Source of the DNA: Rhizobium sp. NLR16a
GTDB taxonomy: Bacteria > Pseudomonadota > Alphaproteobacteria > Rhizobiales > Rhizobiaceae
Reading direction: 5' to 3'
Assembly: GCF_017948245.1 (NCBI RefSeq)
Contig: NZ_CP072869.1
Location: 310,001-374,000 of the forward strand
DNA: 64,000 nt
A program made the translations under genes and the position numbers. Below, piece by piece: positions 1-7,746 of this stretch (within the stretch, counting starts at the first letter, position 1; the number at the start of each line of letters is the position of its first letter). Under the pieces are notes generated by a model. That model had not been told where the DNA came from and searched no databases. It worked only from the letters and a program-made list of their open reading frames with translations.

Positions 1-947
1 AGGTTCTCGGTTATCCCGTGCAGTTTTTCTTCAAGGAAGACCCGGCACTCCTTTCAGCAGAAATCGTCAGCTTTCGAAGCCTGTCGAGCATGACCGCGAA
101 AGAACGAAACGCTGCCCTCTCGGCAGGCGATAACGGGGTCGAAGTTTATGAGTGGCTTGAAAATCGATACAATCTACCGGCGTTGGATTTGCCGCATTTC
201 GACCCGGAATTGACACCTGAAGCTGCCGCCGATGCTCTCCGCCAGCACTGGGGCCTCAGCTACCAACCCATCGCAAACATGATGAAACTGATGGAGGCCA
301 AAGGCATCCGCGTCCTGGGGCTAGAAGAAACCACGGCAAATGTCGATGCATTCTCGTTCTGGCAAAATGACAAAGCGTATGTGTTTCTGAATTCGTTCAA
401 ATCGGCGGAGCGTAGTATTTTTGATGCGGCTCACGAACTGGGCCATTTGGTCCTGCACAGGCATGGCCAAACCTCAGGTGCGGACGAAGATACACGCACG
501 GCCGAGGTGGAGGCAAACCGCTTCGCTTCCGCCTTTCTAATGCCGGAGGAAGACGTTAGGGTCAGAATGCCCCGTCTTATAACGGCTGATCTCATTTTAC
601 GGGCGAAGAAAAGGTGGCGCGTCTCGGCAATGGCGCTGGCATACCGACTGGCACATCTTACCAGACCCATGCTCTCCGAATGGCAATACCGTTCCATATG
701 TATCGAGCTTGGGAAACGCGGTTATCGCACGAGCGAACCTGATGGCATCCCCAGGGAAACGTCTGTGCTATGGGGGAAGGTTTTATCCCAGCTTTGGGCG
801 GAGCGGAAAAGTCTCGTGGACGTTGCCGATGAGCTATCGCTTCCAATGACTGAGGTCGAACGACTTTTATTTTGTATTCTGCCCCAGCACGGTACCGACA
901 ATGAGGGTAGTGAAGTCCGACGCTCAAAGCTCAGTATCGTGAAATAG
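1..947 (+). CDS. ImmA/IrrE-family metallopeptidase, 5' end outside window
   Basis: The reading frame is open from base 3 with no stop, and the residues before the first in-frame GTG (base 18) read VLGYP followed by VQFFFKEDP, the usual linker between an N-terminal XRE helix-turn-helix and an ImmA/IrrE domain. I therefore read this as the C-terminal 314 residues of a longer gene whose HTH lies off the window. Counting from the GTG, HELGH at residues 139-143 is the zinc-binding and catalytic motif, and the glutamates in TAEVEANRF (161-169) are the expected third ligand region. Members of this family cleave repressors or antitoxins, often in mobile DNA; the target here is unknown. A further gene on the same strand begins 14 bases downstream, so they are probably cotranscribed. 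Confidence 0.85.
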   Translation, partial: VLGYPVQFFFKEDPALLSAEIVSFRSLSSMTAKERNAALSAGDNGVEVYEWLENRYNLPALDLPHFDPELTPEAAADALRQHWGLSYQPIANMMKLMEAKGIRVLGLEETTANVDAFSFWQNDKAYVFLNSFKSAERSIFDAAHELGHLVLHRHGQTSGADEDTRTAEVEANRFASAFLMPEEDVRVRMPRLITADLILRAKKRWRVSAMALAYRLAHLTRPMLSEWQYRSICIELGKRGYRTSEPDGIPRETSVLWGKVLSQLWAERKSLVDVADELSLPMTEVERLLFCILPQHGTDNEGSEVRRSKLSIVK

Positions 948-960
948 AGGTCAAGATTGA

Positions 961-1464
961 GTGGACGCGATGACCAGGGATCATACGAGTCATGGCAAAT
1001 GGTCCGAAGCTGGGGTGCCCAAAAAGGGATGGTCATGTGTCGGGATCGAGGATTTGGGTGAGCCTTCCCAGCTTTGCGAAATGTGCGAAAGCGTCAACAT
1101 CCGCTACGTCCATTATATGGAGCACGGCCAGACCACGGAATCATTGGCCGTTGGCTGCGTCTGTGCCGAACATATGGAAGAGGACTATGCCCGTCCGAAA
1201 GAACGGGAGAGGGGATTAAGGAGCCTCGCCAAACGCCGTAAGACATGGGCCGAGCGCTCGTGGAAACGGTCGGCCAAGGGCAATGATTACATCAACACCG
1301 AAGGGTATAATCTGACGGTATTCCCCAAAAATGCAGGCTTTGGCGTGGTGGTAACGAACCGCAAGAACGGTGCGACCCGCAGCGGCAACAAGGAATTCGC
1401 ATCCGTGGAAGAGGCAAGGGCAGGGGCGTTGACCGCGCTGGTCTGGGCCAAGACGCACTTGTAG
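961..1464 (+). CDS. Small Cys-rich protein, possible zinc finger, function unknown
   Basis: A 167-residue protein starting at GTG 961 or ATG 970; neither start has a clearly better ribosome site. The N-terminal half carries CEMC (residues 39-42) and a CVC pair (66-68) followed by H71, a plausible four-ligand zinc site. The C-terminal half is basic (KRRKTWAERSWKR) and then a small predicted alpha/beta segment. I do not recognise a named family. It lies 14 bases after the ImmA/IrrE-type gene and 16 bases before the first zincin-like gene, so it belongs to the same transcription unit and may act with the peptidase. Confidence 0.6.
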   Translation: MDAMTRDHTSHGKWSEAGVPKKGWSCVGIEDLGEPSQLCEMCESVNIRYVHYMEHGQTTESLAVGCVCAEHMEEDYARPKERERGLRSLAKRRKTWAERSWKRSAKGNDYINTEGYNLTVFPKNAGFGVVVTNRKNGATRSGNKEFASVEEARAGALTALVWAKTHL

Positions 1465-1479
1465 GCAGCGTGAGGAAGC

Positions 1480-2469
1480 ATGACTGAGATCATCGAGGAA
1501 GAGCGACCGATCACCGTGCCCAGCATTTGTATTTCAGTCCAAGGCATGGAAGAAAAAGCAGGAGAGAAGCTCGCCTATTGCGTCGGCAATTATGTGCGGG
1601 AGTTGAGCCGTTACATCAATCTCGAGCGGCTGGACGGCATCACTATCGCCGTCGATTACAAGGAAGCGCTTCTCGCACTCGATAGAGGATATGAAACGGA
1701 CCACCGCCTAACGCCCAGTTCCGAGCTGGTCGAAGGCGTTGCGATGGCGCCGAGCGTCATTCGAGACGGTATTCTCAAATCGCATTTGGTACTGAACGCT
1801 GCCTATATCTATTCACTGCAGGACGAGGAAGATGAGCATTACGCCCATTCCCTGCATCTGCTCGCTCATGACTGCGCACATGTCGAACTCACCATGACGA
1901 CTGACAAGGCGTTCCCCGATACGCTGCTAAAAAAAATCTACGATGATGCCGCAGATGCCTGCGAAGGGCAGGCCGAAAACGCCTGCTGGGATGAGTATGC
2001 GGCGTGCCGTATCGCAGCCCCGTTCGGCCGAGATCCTCTGCAGGATTACACCAATGCATTCATCACCCATCTCGACGAGACGATGAACCGGGCAAACGAA
2101 TGTATCCCGCGCTATCGCACCGATCACGACCATGACCGAATACTCTCCGAGGTCGTGCGGTATTACCAGAACCTGATGACGAGCGGCAGCTATCTGCTCG
2201 GCCATATGGACGGTCACGGCTTGACGATAGACGATGTGCCTGCGGTCCGCGGGGCGCTGGAAGGGCATTGGTTCGCCCCGTTTTTCGAAAGGCTGCGCAC
2301 CGCGCTAAGAGAACTGTGGTCCAGGTACGGGCAATGGGAAGATCGAAGCGAATTCGCACCGATCGGCGAGATCATCATCGATGTGCTGGGCGAGGGTGGC
2401 TTCTTCTTCCAATGGGACGGGCACGGTAATTGCGGCTTCCGCATTCCGTTCACGTCCGCCACGATGTAG
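1480..2469 (+). CDS. Zincin-like protein with HDxxH motif, paralogue of 3477-4553
   Basis: A 329-residue protein preceded by GAGGAAGC just before ATG 1480. It aligns by eye over its whole length with the protein at 3477-4553: shared features are the (I/V)T(I/V)AVDY segment near residue 55, DLDRG-like text near 68, the histidine motif, a WxEYxxCR motif and a C-terminal PFT(S/A)xTM end. The histidine motif is HDCAH (130-134), so the catalytic glutamate of a standard HExxH zincin is replaced by aspartate. E172 in CWDEY lies 38 residues after the second histidine, the spacing a gluzincin third ligand could take. Zinc binding is thus plausible but peptidase activity is doubtful. No named family is recognised; the role is unknown. 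Confidence 0.6.
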   Translation: MTEIIEEERPITVPSICISVQGMEEKAGEKLAYCVGNYVRELSRYINLERLDGITIAVDYKEALLALDRGYETDHRLTPSSELVEGVAMAPSVIRDGILKSHLVLNAAYIYSLQDEEDEHYAHSLHLLAHDCAHVELTMTTDKAFPDTLLKKIYDDAADACEGQAENACWDEYAACRIAAPFGRDPLQDYTNAFITHLDETMNRANECIPRYRTDHDHDRILSEVVRYYQNLMTSGSYLLGHMDGHGLTIDDVPAVRGALEGHWFAPFFERLRTALRELWSRYGQWEDRSEFAPIGEIIIDVLGEGGFFFQWDGHGNCGFRIPFTSATM

Positions 2470-2694
2470 GAATGGCCACATAAAGACACGGGTGCTCTCC
2501 AGTATGAGGCTGACAGTACGGAAAGGCTGCTGCGGTCCAGTTCGCCTCTCTGACAAAGGTTTGGTGCTGACGGCTTCCGACTTCCTGATTATCGCATAGT
2601 CGCATCGCATTCCGCTGAACCATTTGGCGGTGGGATTATCCTCCGGGATAGCTATTTGACTCCGCACGTACCGGTGGCAACCAGGAAGAATCGC

Positions 2695-3453
2695 ATGAAT
2701 GATGATCAGCCCCAGATAAATGAAGCATGGCTGCGATGGATGAGGGATTTCCGCATGGCTGCGTCGAAGCTCGCGGACGTGGACAGCTTCGATGCGCCGG
2801 AAAGCGAAGAGCCCGAACTGCTGTTCGTGAAATTCGCGCTGTTCGCCCGTGCCCTGACATTGTTCGACACGGCATTGTTGCTCGCTGAGCATGATAAGGT
2901 GCTCGATGTGCGCAGTACCTGCCGCAAGGTCGTCGAATGCGCGATCCATATGGATGCGGCGCGCCGCAAGCCTGATTATCTGCAGGCGCTCAAGGATGAC
3001 GAAGCCAAGAGTAAATGGTCGAGAGCCAAGGCGTTTAAGGACATGCAGACGGACCTTGATGCCGGGTCGCGTAAGCTGCTGCAGGAATTCCTGAATGACA
3101 AGAAGGGCGCGCAGTTAAAGCCGAGTGACCTGAGCAAGGACAGCCAGTTCCCGCGCATGGCGCACATGTATCGTGAGATCTCCGCCGACACGGCACATGT
3201 CACCTACAGCTCGCTATTACGGCATCGTTCGTTCCTGGCGGACGGGACCGCATTGTTCAGCCTCGATCCTCTGCTGGAGGAAGACGAGCTGCAGGAGACG
3301 CTGAACATACTCGGCCTCGCCGTTTTGCTGTGCGTCTTCAGCCTTGTGCGCATGATACCCACCATGGTGGGCGACGAAGCATTCTATGACCTGCATGCCC
3401 GCTATAAGGTGCTTGCCGCTGGCGGGCAGGCGCAGCTGGGTGAAACCGCATGA
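2695..3453 (+). CDS. DUF5677-like protein of unknown function
   Basis: A 252-residue, largely alpha-helical protein. I chose ATG 2695 because AGGAAGAA sits directly upstream; a TTG at 2656 would add 13 residues without such a site. The pattern of a helix with repeated FARALTLFDTALLLAE, then RSTCRKVVECAIHMDAA, and a later HVTYSSLLRH is that of DUF5677-type proteins, which are related in shape to HEPN-like helical domains; this match is from memory of the pattern and not from a search. It lies between the two zincin paralogues, 226 bases after the first and 24 bases before the second, which suggests the three genes form one module. Confidence 0.55.
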   Translation: MNDDQPQINEAWLRWMRDFRMAASKLADVDSFDAPESEEPELLFVKFALFARALTLFDTALLLAEHDKVLDVRSTCRKVVECAIHMDAARRKPDYLQALKDDEAKSKWSRAKAFKDMQTDLDAGSRKLLQEFLNDKKGAQLKPSDLSKDSQFPRMAHMYREISADTAHVTYSSLLRHRSFLADGTALFSLDPLLEEDELQETLNILGLAVLLCVFSLVRMIPTMVGDEAFYDLHARYKVLAAGGQAQLGETA

Positions 3454-3476
3454 GGCGAGCGGAGTGAGGGGCTAAT

Positions 3477-4553
3477 ATGGATACGAGCGACACGCCGCGA
3501 CAAGAGGTGCCTGCCTCCACGCTTCCGCAGATCCAGGTGACGGTACGGGGCATCACCAACCAGTACGGCGCCGAATGCCTCGGGCAGCAGATGTTCCACA
3601 TTCTGCGCGAGGTCGGGGAATATATCGATATCAGCGCGCTCGACGGTGTGACCGTAGCGGTCGATTACGACGAGGCGCTGCGTGACCTCGATCGCGGCGT
3701 CGAAGGGCTGGCGCCGTTGAGCCGTACCAATGACGAGGACTTGGCCGGCGTCGGAAAGAGTATCGTGGTCATGCGTGGCGACGCCGTTAAGACGCATATC
3801 GTTTTGTCGGCGGGTCCGGTATGCCCGATTGTGCTCGAGGAGGCCGATCGCGACGAAGAGGATTTCCGTACGGCCATTGCCATCATCGCCCATGAATGCG
3901 CGCATGTCGAAGAAAACGCCTTTCGCGAGGACCAATTCCCTGGCATCCATTTTCGTCCGCCGACCGGATATTTCATCCGCGATCACGAGCAGCATTTCGC
4001 CGAAGCCTGCTGGGGTGAATATGCAGTCTGCCGTTTGTCGGCGGGGTTCGCGGTCAACGAGGAAGCCCGTTTCCGCGACAATTTGGCCGTCCGGCTGAAG
4101 GATTGCCGTAGCAGGGCGCGCGATGCCATCCGGTCCTATCGCCTGCATGGTAATGTGGTGCGGGTCTTTGAGGAAGTCGGTATCGTCATCCTTGAGCCCT
4201 TGCGGATCGCATCCTACCTGTTCGGCCATCTGGACGGGATGAACGAATACGACACCCTCTGCGAGGTAGCGCCCGAATTGCCGACCGAGGATCAGGCTTT
4301 TGTCAGGGCCATCGGCCGGCTGGTGGAGCAGCTGCGCGGCCTATGGGATACGCGTTGGGGCTGGCCGAGCTATGATGCACTGATCGATGTTGGTGCGGTC
4401 GGGTTCCAGCTTTTCGAGGAATTCGGCGTGCATTGCCAGCCGCAACCTGACGGGCAGGCCTATATCAATGTCCCTTTCACAGCGGATACGATGCCGGCAG
4501 GGTCTGCACAGGCCGATCTGTTGCGCATCCTGATGGGTGGTTACAGAGGCTAG
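3477..4553 (+). CDS. Predicted HExxH zinc metallopeptidase, paralogue of 1480-2469
   Basis: A 358-residue protein with GAGGGG upstream of ATG 3477. It carries HECAH at 139-143 in the context IAIIAHECAHVEE, a complete HExxH zincin motif, and E181 in CWGEY, 38 residues downstream, the likely third zinc ligand (gluzincin arrangement, inferred). There is no signal peptide or membrane segment, so it should act in the cytoplasm. The gene at 1480 is its paralogue with the catalytic Glu changed to Asp; an active/inactive pair is one reading. The setting, between an ImmA/IrrE-type gene and hipBA in a defence island, suggests a role in immunity or in toxin-antitoxin control, but no function has been shown from sequence. 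Confidence 0.65.
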   Translation: MDTSDTPRQEVPASTLPQIQVTVRGITNQYGAECLGQQMFHILREVGEYIDISALDGVTVAVDYDEALRDLDRGVEGLAPLSRTNDEDLAGVGKSIVVMRGDAVKTHIVLSAGPVCPIVLEEADRDEEDFRTAIAIIAHECAHVEENAFREDQFPGIHFRPPTGYFIRDHEQHFAEACWGEYAVCRLSAGFAVNEEARFRDNLAVRLKDCRSRARDAIRSYRLHGNVVRVFEEVGIVILEPLRIASYLFGHLDGMNEYDTLCEVAPELPTEDQAFVRAIGRLVEQLRGLWDTRWGWPSYDALIDVGAVGFQLFEEFGVHCQPQPDGQAYINVPFTADTMPAGSAQADLLRILMGGYRG

Positions 4554-4635
4554 ATCCGTATTATGAGCCTGCATCGTTGCGCCGATATATGATTATATAT
4601 AAACCATCTGAGCGATGCGGTTCTGTATATCAATG

Positions 4636-4664
4636 TTGCACTCCTCTGCGGAGTTTTCTATATA
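4636..4664 (+). promoter_or_regulatory. Predicted hipBA promoter
   Basis: TTGCAC at 4636-4641 and TATATA at 4659-4664 are separated by 17 bases and lie 37 bases before the hipB start. The surrounding 100 bases are much richer in A+T than the flanking genes. The -10 overlaps the inverted repeat described at 4657-4678. Confidence 0.55.
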
Positions 4665-4678
4665 TTATCTTGTATAGA
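4657..4678. promoter_or_regulatory. hipO-like site: Inverted repeat, candidate HipB operator
   Basis: TCTATA at 4657-4662 and TATAGA at 4673-4678 are perfect inverted arms with a 10-base spacer. HipB proteins repress their own operon by binding inverted repeats around the -10; this site overlaps the predicted -10 and lies just before hipB. Binding is inferred from position and symmetry. Confidence 0.5.
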
Positions 4679-4700
4679 CGGTATCATGTGATGCAGGATA

Positions 4701-5294
4701 ATGATCGTGGCATACAAGACAGAGCATATAACGCAGCAATTACGCGCTGCCAGGGAAGGGCAGAAAGTAAGCCAGCGTGAGCTGAGCGCACGTTCGGGCC
4801 TGACGCAAAGCCATATTTCCCAGATCGAACGGGGCACGATGGAGCCCGGACTAGGCAGCCTGGTGGATGTGGCGCGTGCACTCGACCTCGAGATCGTACT
4901 TGCGCCAAAGAAGCTGATGCCGGCGATCCGCAATATCCTCGATAGCAGCTCGACGTCAAATGACGTCCTTACATCCGACCAGCGCAAACTTGTGGCTCGT
5001 CTCGAGCGATGGTTGGCGCAGTTCGGCGATGGGGCTGGAACAAGGGCCGACGCGGACATATTCAAGGATAGCCTGGCCCTCCTTCGGCATTTGCCTTTGA
5101 CCCCTGACGAGCTGGACATGCTCAAGCGCGCAGCCGAGCGCCTGGAGACTTCCCGGGCCGATAAGATGTCACGGCAAGAAATGGGTGCAATCGCGCGCGA
5201 GATAAGACAGCTGCGCAACGCCGCAGTGCATCGCGACCGCGATGACGCGGTCCCGCGCTCGGCCTACGCACTGGATGAGGACGACGATGCCTAA
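4701..5294 (+). CDS. hipB: HipB-type antitoxin, XRE family
   Basis: A 197-residue protein with an N-terminal XRE helix-turn-helix (about residues 9-70, including SQRELSARSGLTQSHISQIERG) that binds operator DNA and neutralises HipA. At nearly 200 residues it is longer than the E. coli HipB (about 88); the extra C-terminal 120 residues are helical and could contact HipA. ATG 4701 follows AGGATA. Its stop overlaps the hipA start by 8 bases, so the pair is translationally coupled, as in known hipBA operons. Self-regulation through the upstream inverted repeat is likely. Confidence 0.85.
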   Translation: MIVAYKTEHITQQLRAAREGQKVSQRELSARSGLTQSHISQIERGTMEPGLGSLVDVARALDLEIVLAPKKLMPAIRNILDSSSTSNDVLTSDQRKLVARLERWLAQFGDGAGTRADADIFKDSLALLRHLPLTPDELDMLKRAAERLETSRADKMSRQEMGAIAREIRQLRNAAVHRDRDDAVPRSAYALDEDDDA

Positions 5295-6522
5295 AGTCAC
5301 GGTGCTAGATGTCAAGCTAAACGGCGAACCAGTCGCCACCCTGACGAACCTGCAGGATGGCCGCTCGATCTTCGCATTCAACGAGGCCTATATCGAAGAC
5401 GAGAAGCGGCCCACACTCAGCCTGTCATTCAAGGACCCGTTCGGCGCACTGGTTACGAAGTTCCGTCCGTATAACATGGTGGTCCCGCCGTTCTTTTCGA
5501 ACCTGTTGCCGGAAGGCCCGTTGCGCAAATACCTCGCCGAGCGCGCCGGCGTAAAACAGACGCGGGAGTTTTTCCTGCTCTGGATGCTCGGCCGCGACCT
5601 GCCTGGTGCGGTAACGGTACACCCCTCCGACGGCGATGACCTGCCGCCTGATGATGAGCAGGCTTCTGTCGAAGCGCGACCGAATGCGTTGCGCTTTTCG
5701 CTGGCCGGGGTGCAGCTGAAATTCTCGGCCTTCAAGAACACCACGAAGGGAGGTGGCCTGACTATTCCGGCCGAGGGTACAGGTGGATCATGGATCGTAA
5801 AGCTGCCCTCCCAGCAGTATAGCGGCGTGCCAGAAAACGAATTCTCAATGATGACCATCGCCGGCATGATGGGCATGGACGTGCCGGAGATCCAGTTGGT
5901 CGAGCTGGATGCAGTTAGCGGCTTGCCACAGGGCGTGGGCGAACTGCATGGGCAAGCGCTCGCTATTAGACGTTTCGACCGTACACCGGAGGGCCCGGTA
6001 CACATCGAGGATTTTGCGCAAGTGTTCGGCGTGAAGCCGGATGACAAGTACAGCAAGGGCAATTACCGGATGATCGCCCGCGTCCTCGGCATCGAGACGA
6101 GCACGGCCGACGTGGCGGAGTTCATCCGCCGGTTGGTCTTCAGCACACTGATCGGCAATGGTGACATGCATCTGAAAAATTGGTCTCTGATCTACCCCGA
6201 TCGCCGCACTCCTGCGCTCTCGCCGGCTTACGATTTGCTATCGACCATCCCCTATATCGAGGGAGAGGATACGGCGGCGCTTAACTTTTCACGCACGAAA
6301 AGAATGGCGGAGCTATCCAAGGATGAGCTTGCACATCTGGCAGCCAAGTCGGCGCTGTCCGAAAAGCTGGTCCTCGACACAGCACGCGAGACGGTCGAAC
6401 GGTTTATGGATGTGTGGAAAAACGAGAAAAACAACCTGCCGATGGCCGCGAAGGTGCGCGAGACTATCGATGCACATCTGCCCACAATCGAGCTGTATCG
6501 GGAATTCAACGAAGCCACGTAG
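5287..6522 (+). CDS. hipA: HipA-family serine/threonine kinase toxin
   Basis: A 411-residue HipA protein; the start is ATG 5287, inside the end of hipB, because MPKVTVLDVKLNGE is the normal HipA N terminus. SLAGVQLK (138-145) matches the loop carrying the inhibitory autophosphorylation serine. WIVKLPS (169-175) is the ATP-binding lysine segment, NGDMHLKN (291-298) the catalytic loop with D293, and SPAYDLL (312-318) the metal-binding DxxL segment. All kinase elements seem intact. Known HipA toxins phosphorylate aminoacyl-tRNA synthetases (GltX in E. coli) and induce dormancy; the substrate here cannot be read from sequence. Position inside a defence island is compatible with an abortive response to phage. 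Confidence 0.9.
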   Translation: MPKVTVLDVKLNGEPVATLTNLQDGRSIFAFNEAYIEDEKRPTLSLSFKDPFGALVTKFRPYNMVVPPFFSNLLPEGPLRKYLAERAGVKQTREFFLLWMLGRDLPGAVTVHPSDGDDLPPDDEQASVEARPNALRFSLAGVQLKFSAFKNTTKGGGLTIPAEGTGGSWIVKLPSQQYSGVPENEFSMMTIAGMMGMDVPEIQLVELDAVSGLPQGVGELHGQALAIRRFDRTPEGPVHIEDFAQVFGVKPDDKYSKGNYRMIARVLGIETSTADVAEFIRRLVFSTLIGNGDMHLKNWSLIYPDRRTPALSPAYDLLSTIPYIEGEDTAALNFSRTKRMAELSKDELAHLAAKSALSEKLVLDTARETVERFMDVWKNEKNNLPMAAKVRETIDAHLPTIELYREFNEAT

Positions 6523-6550
6523 AAAAATGGCATCATCGGAAGATGATGCC
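6521..6550 (-). terminator. Rho-independent terminator for the gaj operon
   Basis: GGCATCATC (6529-6537) and GATGATGCC (6542-6550) form a perfect 9-bp stem with a four-base loop. Read on the minus strand the stem is followed by ATTTTTCT, a U-rich tail, so it should end transcription of the Gabija-like operon coming from the right. On the plus strand there is no U tract after it, so hipA is served less well. Confidence 0.7.
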
Positions 6551-6606
6551 CCACCGCCAAGGATGAAATAATAGATCTATGAAGGGTGCATTTTCGGAAA
6601 TTTTCG

Positions 6607-7746
6607 CTACTGGAACAATGTGAATCCTGGAACGACTTCACCATCGGCAAGGTCATGGACCACCGCTACCGTATGCCTTGCGCGGGTTAGGCCAACATAG
6701 AGTTTTGCACGGGTTTCGGCTTTCAACGCCGATTGGGCGCCCTTCAGCCAGTCCATCATTTCTTTCGTCGGATAGATAATGACGCGGTCAAAACCGAGCC
6801 CCTTGGAGCGTCCGAACGTAAGCGACGGCAGTGCTGCAGATGCAACCTTAACGGCGGAACTCCATCGCAGCTGTACCGGTCGTCCGGTCTTGAGATAGCG
6901 TGGCAGATCGTTACGTCGGACGATGTAGAGACCCGCATCATCAGGGACCGGCTGCCTACAGTCGGCGCATTTACATGCAGTCGCTGCCGTCAATTTTGGA
7001 TAGAGCTTCGACGATAGTTCGCAGATCGCGGTGCTATTGCGATGCGATGCCATGAGGCTGGTCACATCAATATCGCACGTGACTTTTCGGGGAAGTTCCG
7101 CCCGAATGAAGTCGGCAATCCCCCCATCCCTATACTTTTTAAGACGAGCCTCCAGATGAGTGACGTAGGTGACCTGCCGGGGATCACCTACCATGACGAC
7201 GTTAGAAGGGCTCTTGAAGAGAGCGGTCAAAATGTTGAGGTCGTAGCCTGCAAGATCCTGGACTTCATCCACGAAAATAAACGGATAAATACGGGAAAGC
7301 CGCTCGATGACGGCGCCGTCTGCTGCCTCGTTGCATCGCATCACCAGCCTCGCCAATTTGTCCGAATAGACGCGATTTCGACGGTCGAAGTAGCAGCGCC
7401 GGAAATCTTCTTCACCCCAATACACGGGGCGGTCTTGCCGGTCACGACCGCGAAAACCGGATCTCTGCGAAACCAGAAGCATGCCGGCAACTTCCCAATC
7501 GAACAGCTTGCCTTGAAAGGGCTTGATGCCGTGCTCGATTAGCAGGCTAAACCAGGTCTGGATATGCACGTTGCCCGGAACTGAGCCATGGATTTCGAAA
7601 AATTTGCGCCGGATCTCTTCTTCGTTCGATTCCGTATAGGTGGTGATCAGGACCCGCTCCTGTTCAATCGTAAGCGCCTGCCTGACGAGGTAGGTGGTCT
7701 TCCCCGAGCCTGCTGCAGCAATAACGAGCTTATTCGGGCCCATCAT
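6607..7746 (-). CDS. gajB: UvrD/PcrA-like helicase, GajB-like partner of a Gabija-type system
   Basis: A 379-residue SF1A helicase-like protein starting at ATG 7746, where ATGA overlaps the stop of the upstream OLD nuclease gene. AAAGSGKTT (10-18) is Walker A, FVDEVQDL (158-165) Walker B, GDPRQ (187-191) motif III, and LYVGLTRARH (349-358) motif VI. In Gabija, GajB senses or hydrolyses nucleotides and joins a GajA tetramer that cuts DNA. The protein is shorter than the characterised GajB (near 490 residues), and it has CKCADC at 258-263, a possible metal-binding insert. Whether it is a true Gabija or another OLD-plus-UvrD pair needs a family comparison. Confidence 0.78.
   Translation of the reverse strand: MMGPNKLVIAAAGSGKTTYLVRQALTIEQERVLITTYTESNEEEIRRKFFEIHGSVPGNVHIQTWFSLLIEHGIKPFQGKLFDWEVAGMLLVSQRSGFRGRDRQDRPVYWGEEDFRRCYFDRRNRVYSDKLARLVMRCNEAADGAVIERLSRIYPFIFVDEVQDLAGYDLNILTALFKSPSNVVMVGDPRQVTYVTHLEARLKKYRDGGIADFIRAELPRKVTCDIDVTSLMASHRNSTAICELSSKLYPKLTAATACKCADCRQPVPDDAGLYIVRRNDLPRYLKTGRPVQLRWSSAVKVASAALPSLTFGRSKGLGFDRVIIYPTKEMMDWLKGAQSALKAETRAKLYVGLTRARHTVAVVHDLADGEVVPGFTLFQ

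Noticed and set aside
6523..6606. Terminator for hipA
   Set aside because: The hairpin here has its U tract only on the minus strand, so I assign it to the Gabija-like operon.
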